A stretch of 64,000 nt of DNA from Vibrio mimicus CAIM 602 (GCF_000338875.1 NZ_AOMO01000002.1:58158-122157); one strand, 5' to 3'; shown: positions 10,062 through 20,155, counted from the first letter of the stretch. Program-made: numbers and translations. Notes: generated from the letters alone by a model not told the origin.

Positions 10062-12446
10062 ATGCAAAAGAACACCCTCTGGTTCGATAGCCTATCCATG
10101 GAAGACGTGGATAAAGTCGGTGGAAAAAATGCCTCGCTCGGCGAGATGGTTTCTAACCTCGCCAACGCTGGCGTTTCCGTACCCAACGGCTTTGCCACCA
10201 CCGCGTATGCCTTCAATCAATTTCTCGACTTTGAAGGACTCGATGAACGCATTCACCAGTTGCTCGACGAATTGGATGTCGACGATGTAGAAGCACTGCG
10301 CAAAACCGGTGCAACGATTCGTCAATGGATTTTACAAGCCCCCTTCCCGGCCGAGCTGGAACAAGAGATCCGCGCCAATTACACCCAACTGATTGATGGC
10401 AACAGCGAGTTGTCGGTTGCGGTACGCTCATCCGCCACCGCCGAAGATCTACCTGATGCTTCGTTTGCTGGCCAGCAAGAGACGTTTCTTAACGTGAAAG
10501 GCATTGATGCCGTACTGGAAGCGACCAAGCATGTGTACGCTTCGCTGTTTAACGATCGCGCCATTTCTTATCGTGTTCACCAAGGCTTCGACCATCGCGG
10601 CATCGCACTCTCAGCAGGCATTCAGCGCATGGTGCGTTCGGATAAAGCGGCCTCTGGCGTTATGTTTACGCTTGATACCGAATCAGGCTTCGACAAAGTG
10701 GTGTTTATCACTGCGGCTTGGGGCTTGGGTGAAATGGTCGTACAAGGCGCAGTTAACCCAGATGAGTTTTACGTGCACAAGCCGCTGCTCGAAGCGGGCT
10801 ACCCTGCGATTGTGAAAAAGACGTTTGGCTCCAAGCTAAGCAAAATGATCTACGCCAACAGCCAAGTGATTGGTAAGCAAGTGGAAGTGGTCGATACCTC
10901 AGCGCACGAGCGTAACCAGTTCTCACTGACGGATGCCGAAATCCAAGAGCTGGCTAAACAAGCGTTGATCATTGAGAAGCACTACCAACGCCCGATGGAT
11001 ATTGAATGGGCGAAAGATGGCATCGACGGCAAGCTCTACATCGTACAGGCTCGCCCAGAAACCGTGTGTTCACAGAGCGAACAAAACGTGATTGAGCGTT
11101 ATGAGCTGAGCCATAAGGCGTCTGTGCTACTCGAAGGCCGCGCGATTGGTCAGCGCATTGGCAGCGGTACCGTCCGTTTGGTCGATTCTCTGGATCAAAT
11201 GTCGCTCGTACAGCAAGGCGATGTGCTCGTCACCGACATGACGGACCCCGATTGGGAACCGGTGATGAAGAAAGCGGCCGCGATTGTCACTAACCGTGGC
11301 GGACGGACTTGTCACGCGGCGATCATCGCTCGTGAGTTGGGGATCCCTGCGATTGTCGGTTGTGGTGATGCGACTCGTCGCCTGAGTGATGGCGCGCAAG
11401 TCACCGTTTCCTGCGCGGAAGGGGAAACCGGTTATGTGTATGCTGGCCAGTTGGATTTCGCTGTGCGCCGCTCTTCAGTAGACGAGCTGCCGATGCTGCC
11501 CACCAAAGTGATGATGAACGTGGGTAACCCAGATCGCGCCTTTGATTTCGCGCAGATCCCGAACGAAGGCGTGGGGCTAGCTCGTCTAGAGTTCATCATC
11601 AATAAGATGATTGGTATCCACCCGAAAGCGCTGCTCAATTTCGATGCACAAAGTGCCGAATTGCAAACGCAGATCCTTGATCGCATTCGCGGCTATCGTG
11701 ACCCGATTGATTTCTACGTCAGCAAACTAACCGAAGGGATCGCCACCATCGCGGCAGCCTTCTGGCCAAAACGCGTGATTGTACGCATGTCCGATTTCAA
11801 ATCGAATGAGTACAGCAACTTGCTGGGCGGCAGTGAATTTGAACCCCACGAAGAGAACCCGATGCTCGGTTTCCGGGGTGCATCGCGTTACATTTCTCCG
11901 GTGTTTGAAGACTGTTTTGAGCTGGAAACGCAAGCTATCAAACGTGTGCGCCATGAAATGGGGCTGAAAAACGTGGAAGTGATGATCCCGTTTGTGCGCA
12001 CCACAGGTGAAGCCGAAGCGGTGATCGATCTGCTCGCGAAATTTGGTTTACGCCGTGGCGAGCAAGGCTTGAAAGTGATCATGATGTGCGAGCTACCTTC
12101 CAACGCGGTTCTCGCCGATGAGTTTTTGAAATTCTTTGATGGCTTCTCGATCGGCTCTAACGACATGACTCAATTAACTCTGGGTCTGGATCGTGACTCT
12201 GGCGATGTGGCTCATCTGTTTGATGAACGTAACCCAGCCGTGAAAATCATGCTGAAAATGGCGATTGATGCGGCGACTCGTGCTGGAAAATACGTAGGTA
12301 TTTGTGGCCAAGGCCCATCGGATCACGATGACCTTGCACAGTGGCTCATGGAACAAGGCATCAGCTCGGTATCGCTCAACCCCGACACGGTGATTGATAC
12401 TTGGCTAAAACTGGGTGAAGTGGCGCAACGTCCATCGGCACAGTAA
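10062..12446 (+). CDS. ppsA: Phosphoenolpyruvate synthase
   Basis: A 794-residue enzyme (E. coli PpsA 792) that converts pyruvate + ATP + water to PEP + AMP + phosphate at the start of gluconeogenesis. The N-terminal ATP-grasp domain contains [25 protein letters not shown]. The swivelling domain carries the phospho-histidine loop [18 protein letters not shown] (His near 418). The C-terminal PEP-binding barrel ends with [10 protein letters not shown]. The frame is open upstream to 9993, but ATG 10062 has GGAGA at 10052 and matches homologues. Producing PEP from pyruvate fits the lactate-oxidation genes just upstream. Confidence 0.96.
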   Translation: MQKNTLWFDSLSMEDVDKVGGKNASLGEMVSNLANAGVSVPNGFATTAYAFNQFLDFEGLDERIHQLLDELDVDDVEALRKTGATIRQWILQAPFPAELEQEIRANYTQLIDGNSELSVAVRSSATAEDLPDASFAGQQETFLNVKGIDAVLEATKHVYASLFNDRAISYRVHQGFDHRGIALSAGIQRMVRSDKAASGVMFTLDTESGFDKVVFITAAWGLGEMVVQGAVNPDEFYVHKPLLEAGYPAIVKKTFGSKLSKMIYANSQVIGKQVEVVDTSAHERNQFSLTDAEIQELAKQALIIEKHYQRPMDIEWAKDGIDGKLYIVQARPETVCSQSEQNVIERYELSHKASVLLEGRAIGQRIGSGTVRLVDSLDQMSLVQQGDVLVTDMTDPDWEPVMKKAAAIVTNRGGRTCHAAIIARELGIPAIVGCGDATRRLSDGAQVTVSCAEGETGYVYAGQLDFAVRRSSVDELPMLPTKVMMNVGNPDRAFDFAQIPNEGVGLARLEFIINKMIGIHPKALLNFDAQSAELQTQILDRIRGYRDPIDFYVSKLTEGIATIAAAFWPKRVIVRMSDFKSNEYSNLLGGSEFEPHEENPMLGFRGASRYISPVFEDCFELETQAIKRVRHEMGLKNVEVMIPFVRTTGEAEAVIDLLAKFGLRRGEQGLKVIMMCELPSNAVLADEFLKFFDGFSIGSNDMTQLTLGLDRDSGDVAHLFDERNPAVKIMLKMAIDAATRAGKYVGICGQGPSDHDDLAQWLMEQGISSVSLNPDTVIDTWLKLGEVAQRPSAQ

Positions 12447-12491
12447 GTTGCAATAAGCGGTAAAACAGACCGTAAAAGCAAGCCATAAAAC

Positions 12492-12530
12492 AATGGGCGC
12501 AGAATTCACCTCTGCGCCCATTTTATTTTT
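12492..12530. terminator. Strong bidirectional terminator
   Basis: AATGGGCGCAGA and TCTGCGCCCATT (12492-12503, 12511-12522) form a 12-bp perfect stem with a 7-base loop, then TTTTATTTTT. It separates ppsA from the convergent stressosome operon. Confidence 0.9.
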
Positions 12531-12547
12531 CACATCACTCACCGAAT

Positions 12548-13692
12548 TTATCCGGCGGCGGAACGTGAAACCATGGTTTGCGCTTTTTCGGGCGCGTCTT
12601 CATCCGCCAACTCTTTAGCAATTTGCTTGAATTTATCCTCTACCCGCAAAAACGCGTCGACAATGATTGGATCAAAATGCTGGCCCCGCCCTTCTTCAAT
12701 AATGGCGAGCGCCTTGTCATGGCTAAATGGCGGTTTATAAACACGCTTTGAAATGAGCGCATCATACACATCCGCCAAAGCCATCAACCGGGCACTGAGC
12801 GGAATGTCTGCGCCCTTTAAGCCTCCGGGTAGCCGCTGCCATCCCATTTTTCTTGGTGTGAGTAAGCAATCTCTTTGGCAAAGGTTAAGAAATCACATTC
12901 AAAATGAATGCACTGCTCTACGGTATCAATCACATCGCGCCCTAACACGGTATGCAGTTTCATGATTTCAAATTCTTCTTCAGTCAGTTTGCCCGGTTTC
13001 AGCAACACATGATCCGGGATCCCCACTTTGCCGATATCGTGCAGCGGTGACGATTTATAGAGTGCCTTAATGGATTCCGGCGTTAGTTGATCGGCGTATT
13101 GGCCTTCCAACAGTAGCTGATTGGCTAACACTTCGATGTAACGTTGGGTTCGGCGAATATGGTTTCCCGTTTCGTTATCTCGCGTTTCCGCCAGCGACGC
13201 CATGGCAATGATGGTCGCATCTTGTAGCGCTTCTAATTCTTGTGTTCGCTCTTTAACTTTCTGCTCTAAGGTTTCATTCTGCTCTGCCAGCAGTTTCATC
13301 GCTTGGCGTAGTCGTAAATGGGTACGGGTACGCGCGAGTAAGATAGGGGGACTGATCGGTTTTTGAATGTAATCCACCGCCCCCACATCGAAGCCGCGCT
13401 GTTCATCTTCGATTTGTGATTTGGCAGTCAAAAAGATCACCGGAATATCCTGCAATTCAGGATCAGCTCTCATCCGCTGGCACACTTCATAGCCATCCAT
13501 CTCCGGCATCATGATATCGAGCAGAACTAAATCCGGCTTCTGCTTATGGCAAATCGTCAGTGCTTGAGCACCACTGGTCGCCACCAACAAACGGTAATGC
13601 GGCTTGAGCAATCCAGCCAGCAACGCCCGATTTTCAGGGTTATCATCCACAATCAGGATGGTTTCAAGTTCACTCATGATCGGTTTGTCCAT
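12548..13692 (-). pseudogene. Response regulator with HD-GYP c-di-GMP phosphodiesterase domain (one frameshift)
   Basis: Read through the break it is about 381 residues. A REC domain (VDDN at the start, phosphoacceptor Asp59 in LVLLDIMMPEMDG) is followed by a coiled linker and an HD-GYP domain with HDIGKVGIP (His218-Asp219) and WDGSGYPEG. HD-GYP proteins hydrolyse cyclic di-GMP, so this is the likely output of the stressosome/kinase operon. It is the last gene and overlaps the kinase gene by 23 bases, or 8 bases (ATGAGTGA) if the alternative start at 13677 is used. The frame breaks at 12822-12823, where CC stands for an expected CCC just after the GYP motif. Restoring it joins SGYPEG to LKGADIPLSARLMALADVYDAL. 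Confidence 0.85.
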
Positions 13693-16600
13693 AAATCTTA
13701 TCTAAGTCCAGCGGGTAAAGACTCACTGCCCGTCGCAAGGCGACTTCTGCCGCCGCAAAGTCACACTCACTGATCAATTGGCAGCAGGCCGCAAAATCCT
13801 CTGACTTAAACAGAGAATTGAGGTGCAGGTAATGCTGCTCAAGGAAGTCGAGCGCGGCGGCATCCATATCCAATAGATACAGGTGAAGTTGATGCAAAAT
13901 CGCTATCGTTTCTTTATCGAGCGTTTGCGGGTTCATTTGATTGGGCACTGGGCGGTTCAACGCTTTAGCTAATAGGGCAAAGAAATACTCAAGGTGGCTT
14001 GCCAGCTCATCTAACATAGTTTGAAGTTGGGTAGCGTCACCTTCTTTGCCTAAAGCGATTTCAAGCCGAGCGGCAATATCGGAAGCTCTCACCGCACCTA
14101 AATTGGCAGCCGTTCCCTTTAGAGTGTGGGCATAACGCACTGCGAGTTCTCGATCGTTATGCTCTAAAGCCACCACAATCCGTTTCACGATGTCGTACTC
14201 TTTATCCATCATTTGTGACAGCAAACGTCGATATAGCTTTTCGTTTCCCGCCACACGTAACAGACCATTTTTCACATCTAACCGTTCAACATCCGTCAGC
14301 TCAAAACTGGTTTTCTCGGTGCTCGGCTCTGGAATGTCTGGTTCCACCTTGGCATTGCTTTCCGCCGTGGTTGTGGATTTTGCTTTGCCTTCACACCATT
14401 TGGCGATGGTTCGATACAGTAAATCCGGGTCGATCGGTTTAGAAACATGATCATTCATGCCCAAACTCAAGCAGCGTTCGCGTTCTTCCACCATGGCGTG
14501 TGCGGTCATCGCAATCAATGGCGTATCATCGTGCTCCGGTGTCGAACGGATGTGGCGCGCCGCTTCATAACCATCCATCACGGGCATTTGAAGATCCATG
14601 AAGATGATGTCAAACCGCTGTTGGGTTTCTAATGAATGGGCTAAATGATCGAGTGCCTCTTTTCCGTTGTTCGCTATGGTGACCACCAGCTCTTTGGCTT
14701 CCATCAGTTCAAGGGCAATTTGTTGGTTGATCTCATTATCTTCAGTGAGTAACACACGCAAACCACGTATATCACCATGCTCATGGTGATGAGAAATTCG
14801 CGCCGCCACGGAGGCTTGAGCTTTGCTGCCTACAAACAGATTGACCAGAAGATCAAACAAATGCGACTGACCAATGGGCTTGGTCAAAAAGCCGCAGATA
14901 TCGATTTCCGAAATCATCTGTTGCAAATCATCTTTATCGTAAGCCGTTACAATCACGACTTTAGGTTGATGCTCTGCGGCGAATGAGTGGCGAATGGCGC
15001 GCGTTGTTTCAATCCCATTCATTTCTGGCATGTTCCAATCCATAAACACCAGATTAAAGGGTTTTCCATTCGCCACGCCTTGTTCCAATTTGCGTAAGGC
15101 TTCGACACCATTGGCGGCGGTTTCCGGCGGGATCGCCAGCATGGAAAGCATGTCTTGCAGAATCTCACGGGCGTGATCGTTATCATCCACGATCAGCGCG
15201 CGAATGCTGCCCAGTACATCAGGCACAACCTTTTGATGCGGTGCTTGGTTTTCATCAACATCAAACCATGCGTTAAAGGTAAAGCAGCTGCCCATATCAG
15301 GCTGACTGGTCACGCTGATTTCCCCTTCCATCAACTCCACCAAACGGCGGCTGATTGAAAGCCCCAGCCCAGTACCACCATATTTTCGGGTTGTACTGCC
15401 ATCTGCTTGAGTGAAGGCTTGGAACAGATTGCGGGTTTGCTTTTCCGTCATTCCTATTCCGGTATCCGAAACATTAAACAGCAGCTTGATGCGCCCAGGC
15501 TGGCGCTCACCCACCTGAACATTCACGGAGATTTCCCCTTGCTCGGTAAATTTCACCGCATTGTTCACCAAATTGATCACCACTTGCCCAATACGCAGTG
15601 GATCGCCAATCAGTTTATGAGGGATTTCGCGTGGTAGGCTAAACAGCAATTCCAAGCCTTTATCAAAGGCTTTTTGCCCTGTCACCATAGAAACATTATG
15701 CAAGACTTCTTCAAGCGAAAACTCAATGTGCTCGATGCTCAGCTTACCGGCCTCGATTTTGCTGAAATCAAGGATGTCGTTGATGATGCCCAGCAGCAAA
15801 GTCGCCGAGCTGTGGATTTTCGAAACATAATCGCGCTGCTTGGGAGTCAGTTCCGTTTTCAGTGCTAGGTGCGACATACCGATGATGGCATTCATTGGGG
15901 TGCGAATTTCATGGCTCATATTGGCCAAAAACATCGACTTCACTTCCACCGCTTCTTCCGCTTTGGCTTTGGCCTCATTCAGCTCTTGCTCTGCGGCTTT
16001 GCGTGCGGTGACATCACGCAGAAACATAGCGGCCTGACATTGGCCGTTTAACTCAAAAATCGACACACCAAGGTCGATCGGCACCAAGTTTCCGTCACGG
16101 GTGTACGTTTCTGCTTCGTAAAACGCTTCGTTGAGTAACTGTCGTTGATCTACTCGCAGCGGTAGGGTTAACGCCGCGGCTAATTCTGGTGGCAAAGCCA
16201 TTTTTAGAAGCGTGAGTAATGGCTGCCCAAGCGCTTCTTCAGCGGTGTAGCCATAGGTGCTAATGGCGGTTTTATTCCAGAGTAGGATCAGCCCTTGGCT
16301 ATCAATAATCGCCACACTGGAAGGAGCGCCTTCAATAATGGTGCGTGAGAGTTCTTCACTCACCGCCAGCTCTTTGGTGCGCTTCGCAATCTCTTCTTCG
16401 AGCCCAGCTTGGTGCTGCGCAAGTGCGCGGTTTGTTTCATGCAACTCGTCTAAGAGTTCATCACGCCCTTTCTCTTGCCAAAGTTCTCGTAGCTTGGTTT
16501 GCTCCTCTGTACTGGGTTGGCGTTTCGCGACAATGTGGCAAAGAAAGCGGTGACTGTTAAGCTGCATGCGTAACGCTTGCTGGGCAGGGGCACTCACGGA

Positions 16601-16831
16601 AATAGGATAACGCCCAGCAAGGGTCAACCCGCTGTCATTGATGGTGACTTGCAGCGTGACGGAGGGAGCAACAGACAGCAGCTGATTAAACAGATCCGCC
16701 GCATGCAGAGTCAGTAAATCTTGTTCCGTAGGCGACAGCCCCAAACAGCGCGCCGTGGTTAAGCATTTTTGGCGCAGCGCAATCAGCCCTGCTTCACTGT
16801 TGTGCAGAAGAATTTCAATGGTTTCGCTCAT
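13670..16831 (-). CDS. Hybrid sensor histidine kinase of the stressosome operon (PAS, HisKA, HATPase, two REC, HPT)
   Basis: A 1053-residue cytoplasmic hybrid kinase with no membrane segment. Domain order: an N-terminal region of about 130 residues of unclear fold; a short coiled coil; PAS (about 160-280); HisKA with the phosphoacceptor in FLANMSHEIRTPMNAIIGM (His307); HATPase (to about 520, DTGIGM, GGTGLGLSISR); REC1 (VFMDWNMPEMNG); REC2 (IIFMDLQMPVMDG); and a C-terminal HPT domain (YAHTLKGTAANLGA). This makes a full internal His-Asp-Asp-His relay that could phosphorylate the HD-GYP regulator encoded next. It overlaps rsbX by 17 bases. In stressosome operons this kinase is the expected target of RsbT; that link is inference here. 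Confidence 0.9.
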   Translation of the reverse strand: MSETIEILLHNSEAGLIALRQKCLTTARCLGLSPTEQDLLTLHAADLFNQLLSVAPSVTLQVTINDSGLTLAGRYPISVSAPAQQALRMQLNSHRFLCHIVAKRQPSTEEQTKLRELWQEKGRDELLDELHETNRALAQHQAGLEEEIAKRTKELAVSEELSRTIIEGAPSSVAIIDSQGLILLWNKTAISTYGYTAEEALGQPLLTLLKMALPPELAAALTLPLRVDQRQLLNEAFYEAETYTRDGNLVPIDLGVSIFELNGQCQAAMFLRDVTARKAAEQELNEAKAKAEEAVEVKSMFLANMSHEIRTPMNAIIGMSHLALKTELTPKQRDYVSKIHSSATLLLGIINDILDFSKIEAGKLSIEHIEFSLEEVLHNVSMVTGQKAFDKGLELLFSLPREIPHKLIGDPLRIGQVVINLVNNAVKFTEQGEISVNVQVGERQPGRIKLLFNVSDTGIGMTEKQTRNLFQAFTQADGSTTRKYGGTGLGLSISRRLVELMEGEISVTSQPDMGSCFTFNAWFDVDENQAPHQKVVPDVLGSIRALIVDDNDHAREILQDMLSMLAIPPETAANGVEALRKLEQGVANGKPFNLVFMDWNMPEMNGIETTRAIRHSFAAEHQPKVVIVTAYDKDDLQQMISEIDICGFLTKPIGQSHLFDLLVNLFVGSKAQASVAARISHHHEHGDIRGLRVLLTEDNEINQQIALELMEAKELVVTIANNGKEALDHLAHSLETQQRFDIIFMDLQMPVMDGYEAARHIRSTPEHDDTPLIAMTAHAMVEERERCLSLGMNDHVSKPIDPDLLYRTIAKWCEGKAKSTTTAESNAKVEPDIPEPSTEKTSFELTDVERLDVKNGLLRVAGNEKLYRRLLSQMMDKEYDIVKRIVVALEHNDRELAVRYAHTLKGTAANLGAVRASDIAARLEIALGKEGDATQLQTMLDELASHLEYFFALLAKALNRPVPNQMNPQTLDKETIAILHQLHLYLLDMDAAALDFLEQHYLHLNSLFKSEDFAACCQLISECDFAAAEVALRRAVSLYPLDLDKIYGQTDHE

Positions 16832-17411
16832 GGTGACACCTCACGACGATGACGGTGGCATCATCATGGTGTTTGGAAAAATGGTCCATGTAATAGGATG
16901 CCATGCGCAGTGCGGAGCTCTGTGCCCATGGCACGTCCGCTTCATGAAGATCCAAATTTTCGCGGATGCCATCCGTCGTCAGAATAAACCAGTCCTCTGG
17001 CTGAAAGGTGCCTTGAAACTGACGCAGAGTGGGGATCATTTCCCCCACAACCCCGGGCTGAGCATGAAAAGATTGCGCACTGTGGTTCACTTTTCGCAGT
17101 AAATTATTGCCAATCCCCACACCACTGAATTGGTTTTTTCGGCAATCAAGGTGCAGCATGGTGACCGCTGCACCAAGGCTACCCATAAAGTGTTCATGCA
17201 ACGACTGCATCAGCCAAGTGAGATCAAAATTAGCTTTCTCATTGAGGAATCGTTCCATCGCACGGGCGAGATCAGCCGCATTCGGGCCATGCCCTAACGC
17301 ATCAATAATCACCACCAGCAAATCATCCTCATTTTGGTAAACCATGTAGCCATCTCCGGCTTCCGGCTCTCCAAAATAGGGCACTTGGCGTACGGCAATA
17401 TCAAAATTCAT
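16815..17411 (-). CDS. rsbX: PP2C-type serine phosphatase, RsbX-like
   Basis: A 198-residue SpoIIE/PP2C-like phosphatase. Metal-binding motifs are visible at IIDALGHGPNAADLARAM (near residue 40) and WFILTTDGIRENL (near 145). Family members dephosphorylate RsbR and RsbS and so reset the stressosome after signalling. It lies fourth in the operon, overlapping rsbT by 11 bases and the kinase gene by 17, which implies translational coupling. The symbol is given by domain and position, not by close identity to the Bacillus protein. Confidence 0.85.
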   Translation of the reverse strand: MNFDIAVRQVPYFGEPEAGDGYMVYQNEDDLLVVIIDALGHGPNAADLARAMERFLNEKANFDLTWLMQSLHEHFMGSLGAAVTMLHLDCRKNQFSGVGIGNNLLRKVNHSAQSFHAQPGVVGEMIPTLRQFQGTFQPEDWFILTTDGIRENLDLHEADVPWAQSSALRMASYYMDHFSKHHDDATVIVVRCHHERNH

Positions 17412-17850
17412 TTTGGCTCCATTTGATCACGGAAACCATGGTGCCTCGCGAGTGGTTTTCTATCAAAAATTCATCCATCATCCTTTTGACTCCCGGCAGG
17501 CCTAAACCTAGGGATCCTCCCGTGGTAAAATGCTCCTGCATAGCCAGTGCGATATCCGCAATGCCCGGGCCTTTATCCTGCACGGTAATTCGGAGCCCCA
17601 TTCGCCCTTGCGACTGAATTTGCTGCATTTCTACCGTGCCAAACTCTGCGTACTTAAACACATTGGTTGCCAGCTCAGACACCGCCGTTGCAATTTCACT
17701 CACCTCCACCATGGAGAACCCCATCGAACGCGCAAAGACGTAAGCGCCCATCACCGCGGTGACCGAATCGGTCTCCTCCCGCAAATGAAAGAGTTCACAT
17801 TCACCAACCAATACGGTTGTTTTCGAATCGGTGGTTTCCGAGTGCATCAT
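17401..17850 (-). CDS. rsbT: Serine/threonine switch kinase, RsbT-like
   Basis: A 149-residue GHKL ATPase of the anti-sigma kinase type. The N-box is at ATAVSELATNVFKYAEFG, G1 at DKGPGI and the glycine-rich lid at GGSLGLGLPGVKRMMDEF. In stressosomes RsbT phosphorylates RsbS and RsbR, is released on stress, and activates a downstream partner. In Gram-negative species without sigma-B the partner is thought to be the adjacent signalling proteins. It overlaps rsbS by four bases (ATGA). Confidence 0.88.
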   Translation of the reverse strand: MMHSETTDSKTTVLVGECELFHLREETDSVTAVMGAYVFARSMGFSMVEVSEIATAVSELATNVFKYAEFGTVEMQQIQSQGRMGLRITVQDKGPGIADIALAMQEHFTTGGSLGLGLPGVKRMMDEFLIENHSRGTMVSVIKWSQNEF

Positions 17851-18194
17851 TTCAATATGGCCAATGCTTGTTCGATGCTGGCAACCGACACCATGTGCGT
17901 GGTGTCTAGGCCGGTATCTAACATTCCCAAAACCAAACCGGGGCGAATACCAACAAAAATGCAGTGCCGCCCCATCACTTCAATGGCGTAAGACAATTGC
18001 AGCAAGCGGCTCAATTCCACTCGGCTGCAACTTTTCAAACCGGACATTTCAATCAGCACGCCGCGAACATTGTCGCGACCCAATGCCGCCAGCAGTTCCT
18101 CCTCAAACGCTTTTAAGACACTCAAGGACAAATCCACTTGCACTGAGGCAATCAATGCCTGCTGCATTCGGCTGATTGAAATCACACTCTGCAT
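17847..18194 (-). CDS. rsbS: Stressosome scaffold STAS protein, RsbS-like
   Basis: A 115-residue single STAS domain. Family members co-assemble with RsbR into the ~1.8-MDa stressosome shell and are phosphorylated by RsbT. The likely phosphosite region is SGLKSCSRVELSRLL (Ser55 or Ser57), at the place of Ser59 in Bacillus subtilis. Lies 12 bases after rsbR and overlaps rsbT by four bases. Assignment follows fold, length and context. Confidence 0.87.
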   Translation of the reverse strand: MQSVISISRMQQALIASVQVDLSLSVLKAFEEELLAALGRDNVRGVLIEMSGLKSCSRVELSRLLQLSYAIEVMGRHCIFVGIRPGLVLGMLDTGLDTTHMVSVASIEQALAILK

Positions 18195-18206
18195 AGTTTG
18201 ACATTC

Positions 18207-19127
18207 CTACTCTTCGGAGCGCATTTGCCCACTGCCTTTTAGGTTGACCCCCACGGTGCGAAACGCATTTTCCAGTGCATCACGCAATGTGGCATTCGTT
18301 CTGACTTCACCAACATTGATGCCCAGTTGCACCATGGTTTGTGCAATAGAAGGCGAAACACCGGAAACCAAGCATTCACAGCCCATCAATTTGGTCGCTT
18401 TGGTGATTTTGATGAAATGGTTCGCAACCGCGGTATCAACGACCGCCACACCCGAAATGTCCATAATGAACACTTTGGCCCGGTATTCAGCGATTTTATT
18501 GAGCACGGTGATCATGATGTCCTGCGCGCGTTTGGAATCGATGATCCCGACGATCGGCAACATCAGGATGTCTTGCCAGATCATGGTGACAGGCGTTGAC
18601 ATCGCGAGCAGCGCTTCGCTCTGCTCAGAAATTTTCTTATTGATTAAACGCGAATAGGTATCCACCACTATGGTGGTATCCATGTGCAGTAATTTCGTAA
18701 ACGCCGTGACCAGAGAACTGTACTCATCGCTGTAGAGGCTGCCGTCATACATACGTTTGGTAAAAATCACCATCGACATATTCATGCCAGCAAAGTAGGT
18801 CGGCAAAGGCAGCCCGACCCGGGCGTGAACTTCCCCTACTTCCGCACGCTCTTTCACATATTGCGCGTCCACTCGTGCATTAAAGAAACTGCGCCAATAG
18901 TCCAGTTGCTGCTCCTGCACTCGAGTTAGTTTTTGCGGATCGTGGAAATACTGATCGTAAGCCGAGGTGGTCTGCAACCAACCGTAAAAGTGCGTAACGT
19001 ACTCTTTGAGCTTGGGTTGAATGATCTGACCGAATTTACGAATCAAGGCGAGATCGGCTTCAGTGAGATCATGCAAAGCAAGCAATGCTTCGGGGTCACT
19101 GAGCACGGATGATTGGGCTGTCCTCAT
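18207..19127 (-). CDS. rsbR: Stressosome sensor RsbR with N-terminal globin domain
   Basis: A 306-residue protein with a globin-coupled-sensor domain (about 1-160) and a C-terminal STAS domain (about 175-300). The globin part has the heme-pocket stretch GEVHARVGLPLPTYFAGM, with His101 as probable proximal ligand, so heme and oxygen sensing are likely, as reported for Vibrio RsbR. The STAS domain keeps the two RsbR phosphosite regions: IIDSKRAQ, where Ser198 replaces the usual Thr, and ISGVAVVDTAVANHF, with Thr232. It is the first gene of the six-gene operon with a strong ribosome site (AAGGAG). The two domains plus neighbours make the call firm. Confidence 0.9.
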   Translation of the reverse strand: MRTAQSSVLSDPEALLALHDLTEADLALIRKFGQIIQPKLKEYVTHFYGWLQTTSAYDQYFHDPQKLTRVQEQQLDYWRSFFNARVDAQYVKERAEVGEVHARVGLPLPTYFAGMNMSMVIFTKRMYDGSLYSDEYSSLVTAFTKLLHMDTTIVVDTYSRLINKKISEQSEALLAMSTPVTMIWQDILMLPIVGIIDSKRAQDIMITVLNKIAEYRAKVFIMDISGVAVVDTAVANHFIKITKATKLMGCECLVSGVSPSIAQTMVQLGINVGEVRTNATLRDALENAFRTVGVNLKGSGQMRSEE

Positions 19128-19349
19128 AGTTTCTCCTTAACAAGGAACGTGCTAAGGCTACGCAACAACACGGCAGCGGCTAAACCTTCGCTTTAGTCAC
19201 TCTCTACGCAGACATTAAAACTATAGACAAGATTTTTGGTGTGCAGACAAAGTTTATTCCTCCGCAAAACCCACTCAGTGACAAGATTTGTTTTTAGGCC
19301 AAGGGTGATTTAGTCTGGCTCTAACTAAACTTAATGAGGAAACAATAAA

Positions 19350-19994
19350 TTGCATTGGATTATTGTTACGGGATTCGAACCGTTTGGAGGAGAGTCCGTT
19401 AACCCGTCATGGCAACTCGCCAAACAATTGGATGGCTGGCAACCGAACGAAGAGTGCACGGTAAAGGCCATCGAGCTGCCTTGCGTGTTTGATGAAAGTA
19501 TTGATCGTCTAAACCATGCTTTAGCGCAGTATCAACCTTGCTTAGTGTTGGCTTTAGGTCAAGCGGGAGGGCGATCTGCCTTTTCATTAGAGAAAGTCGC
19601 CATTAACTACAATGATGCACGTATTGCGGACAACGCAGGACAACAACCCATTGATACTGCGACCATTCCAGATGGGCCTACTGCCTATTTCAGTACCTTA
19701 CCGCTCAAAGCCATTGTTCATGCCCTGCATCAACAACACATTCCCGCTGAGATCTCTTATTCAGCTGGCACTTACGTCTGCAATCATCTTTTTTATGGCT
19801 TAATGCATGCTTTAAAAGACCAACCCAAAGTGCGCGCTGGCTTTATTCATATCCCACTCAGCCCACAACAAGCATGCCAACATAAAGCACCGAGCATGAG
19901 TATTGAAATGGGCGTTGAGGCCGTAAAAACCACCATTGATATTGCACTGACCCAACATGAGGACATGCTGCTTTCTCTAGGTAATTTGAATTAA
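19350..19994 (+). CDS. pcp: Pyrrolidone-carboxylate peptidase (pyroglutamyl peptidase I)
   Basis: A 214-residue cysteine peptidase (family C15) that removes N-terminal pyroglutamate from peptides in the cytoplasm. The family opening TGFEPFGGESVNPSW, the glutamate region and the active-site Cys in YSAGTYVCNHLFY are present, with typical length. It begins with TTG, preceded by GAGGA at 19336; no ATG in frame would give a full domain. It is divergent from the stressosome operon and seems unrelated to it in function. Confidence 0.92.
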   Translation: MHWIIVTGFEPFGGESVNPSWQLAKQLDGWQPNEECTVKAIELPCVFDESIDRLNHALAQYQPCLVLALGQAGGRSAFSLEKVAINYNDARIADNAGQQPIDTATIPDGPTAYFSTLPLKAIVHALHQQHIPAEISYSAGTYVCNHLFYGLMHALKDQPKVRAGFIHIPLSPQQACQHKAPSMSIEMGVEAVKTTIDIALTQHEDMLLSLGNLN

Positions 19995-20139
19995 AAATTA
20001 TTCTTCTTATCACCCAAAAGCATGAAGTTAAGTTTCATAAAACATAATTCAACATACTGATTTTAATGCATTAAACCAAAAACCGTCACCAAGCACCCCT
20101 TTATGGGTATTGCCAGATTCTCAGTTGCATTCTTTGATA

Positions 20140-20155
20140 TAGGTAACTATACCTA
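20140..20155. promoter_or_regulatory. Inverted repeat upstream of the Aer-type receptor
   Basis: TAGGTA-ACTA-TACCTA is a perfect 6-bp inverted repeat about 90 bases before the receptor start, where an operator could lie. No known consensus is recognised. The remaining space between pcp and this gene shows nothing else clear. Confidence 0.35.

Noticed and set aside
19128..19349. Sigma-70 promoter for the stressosome operon
   Set aside because: TTGTCT and TATAGT occur on the minus strand but 19 bases apart and without other support, so no promoter is called.
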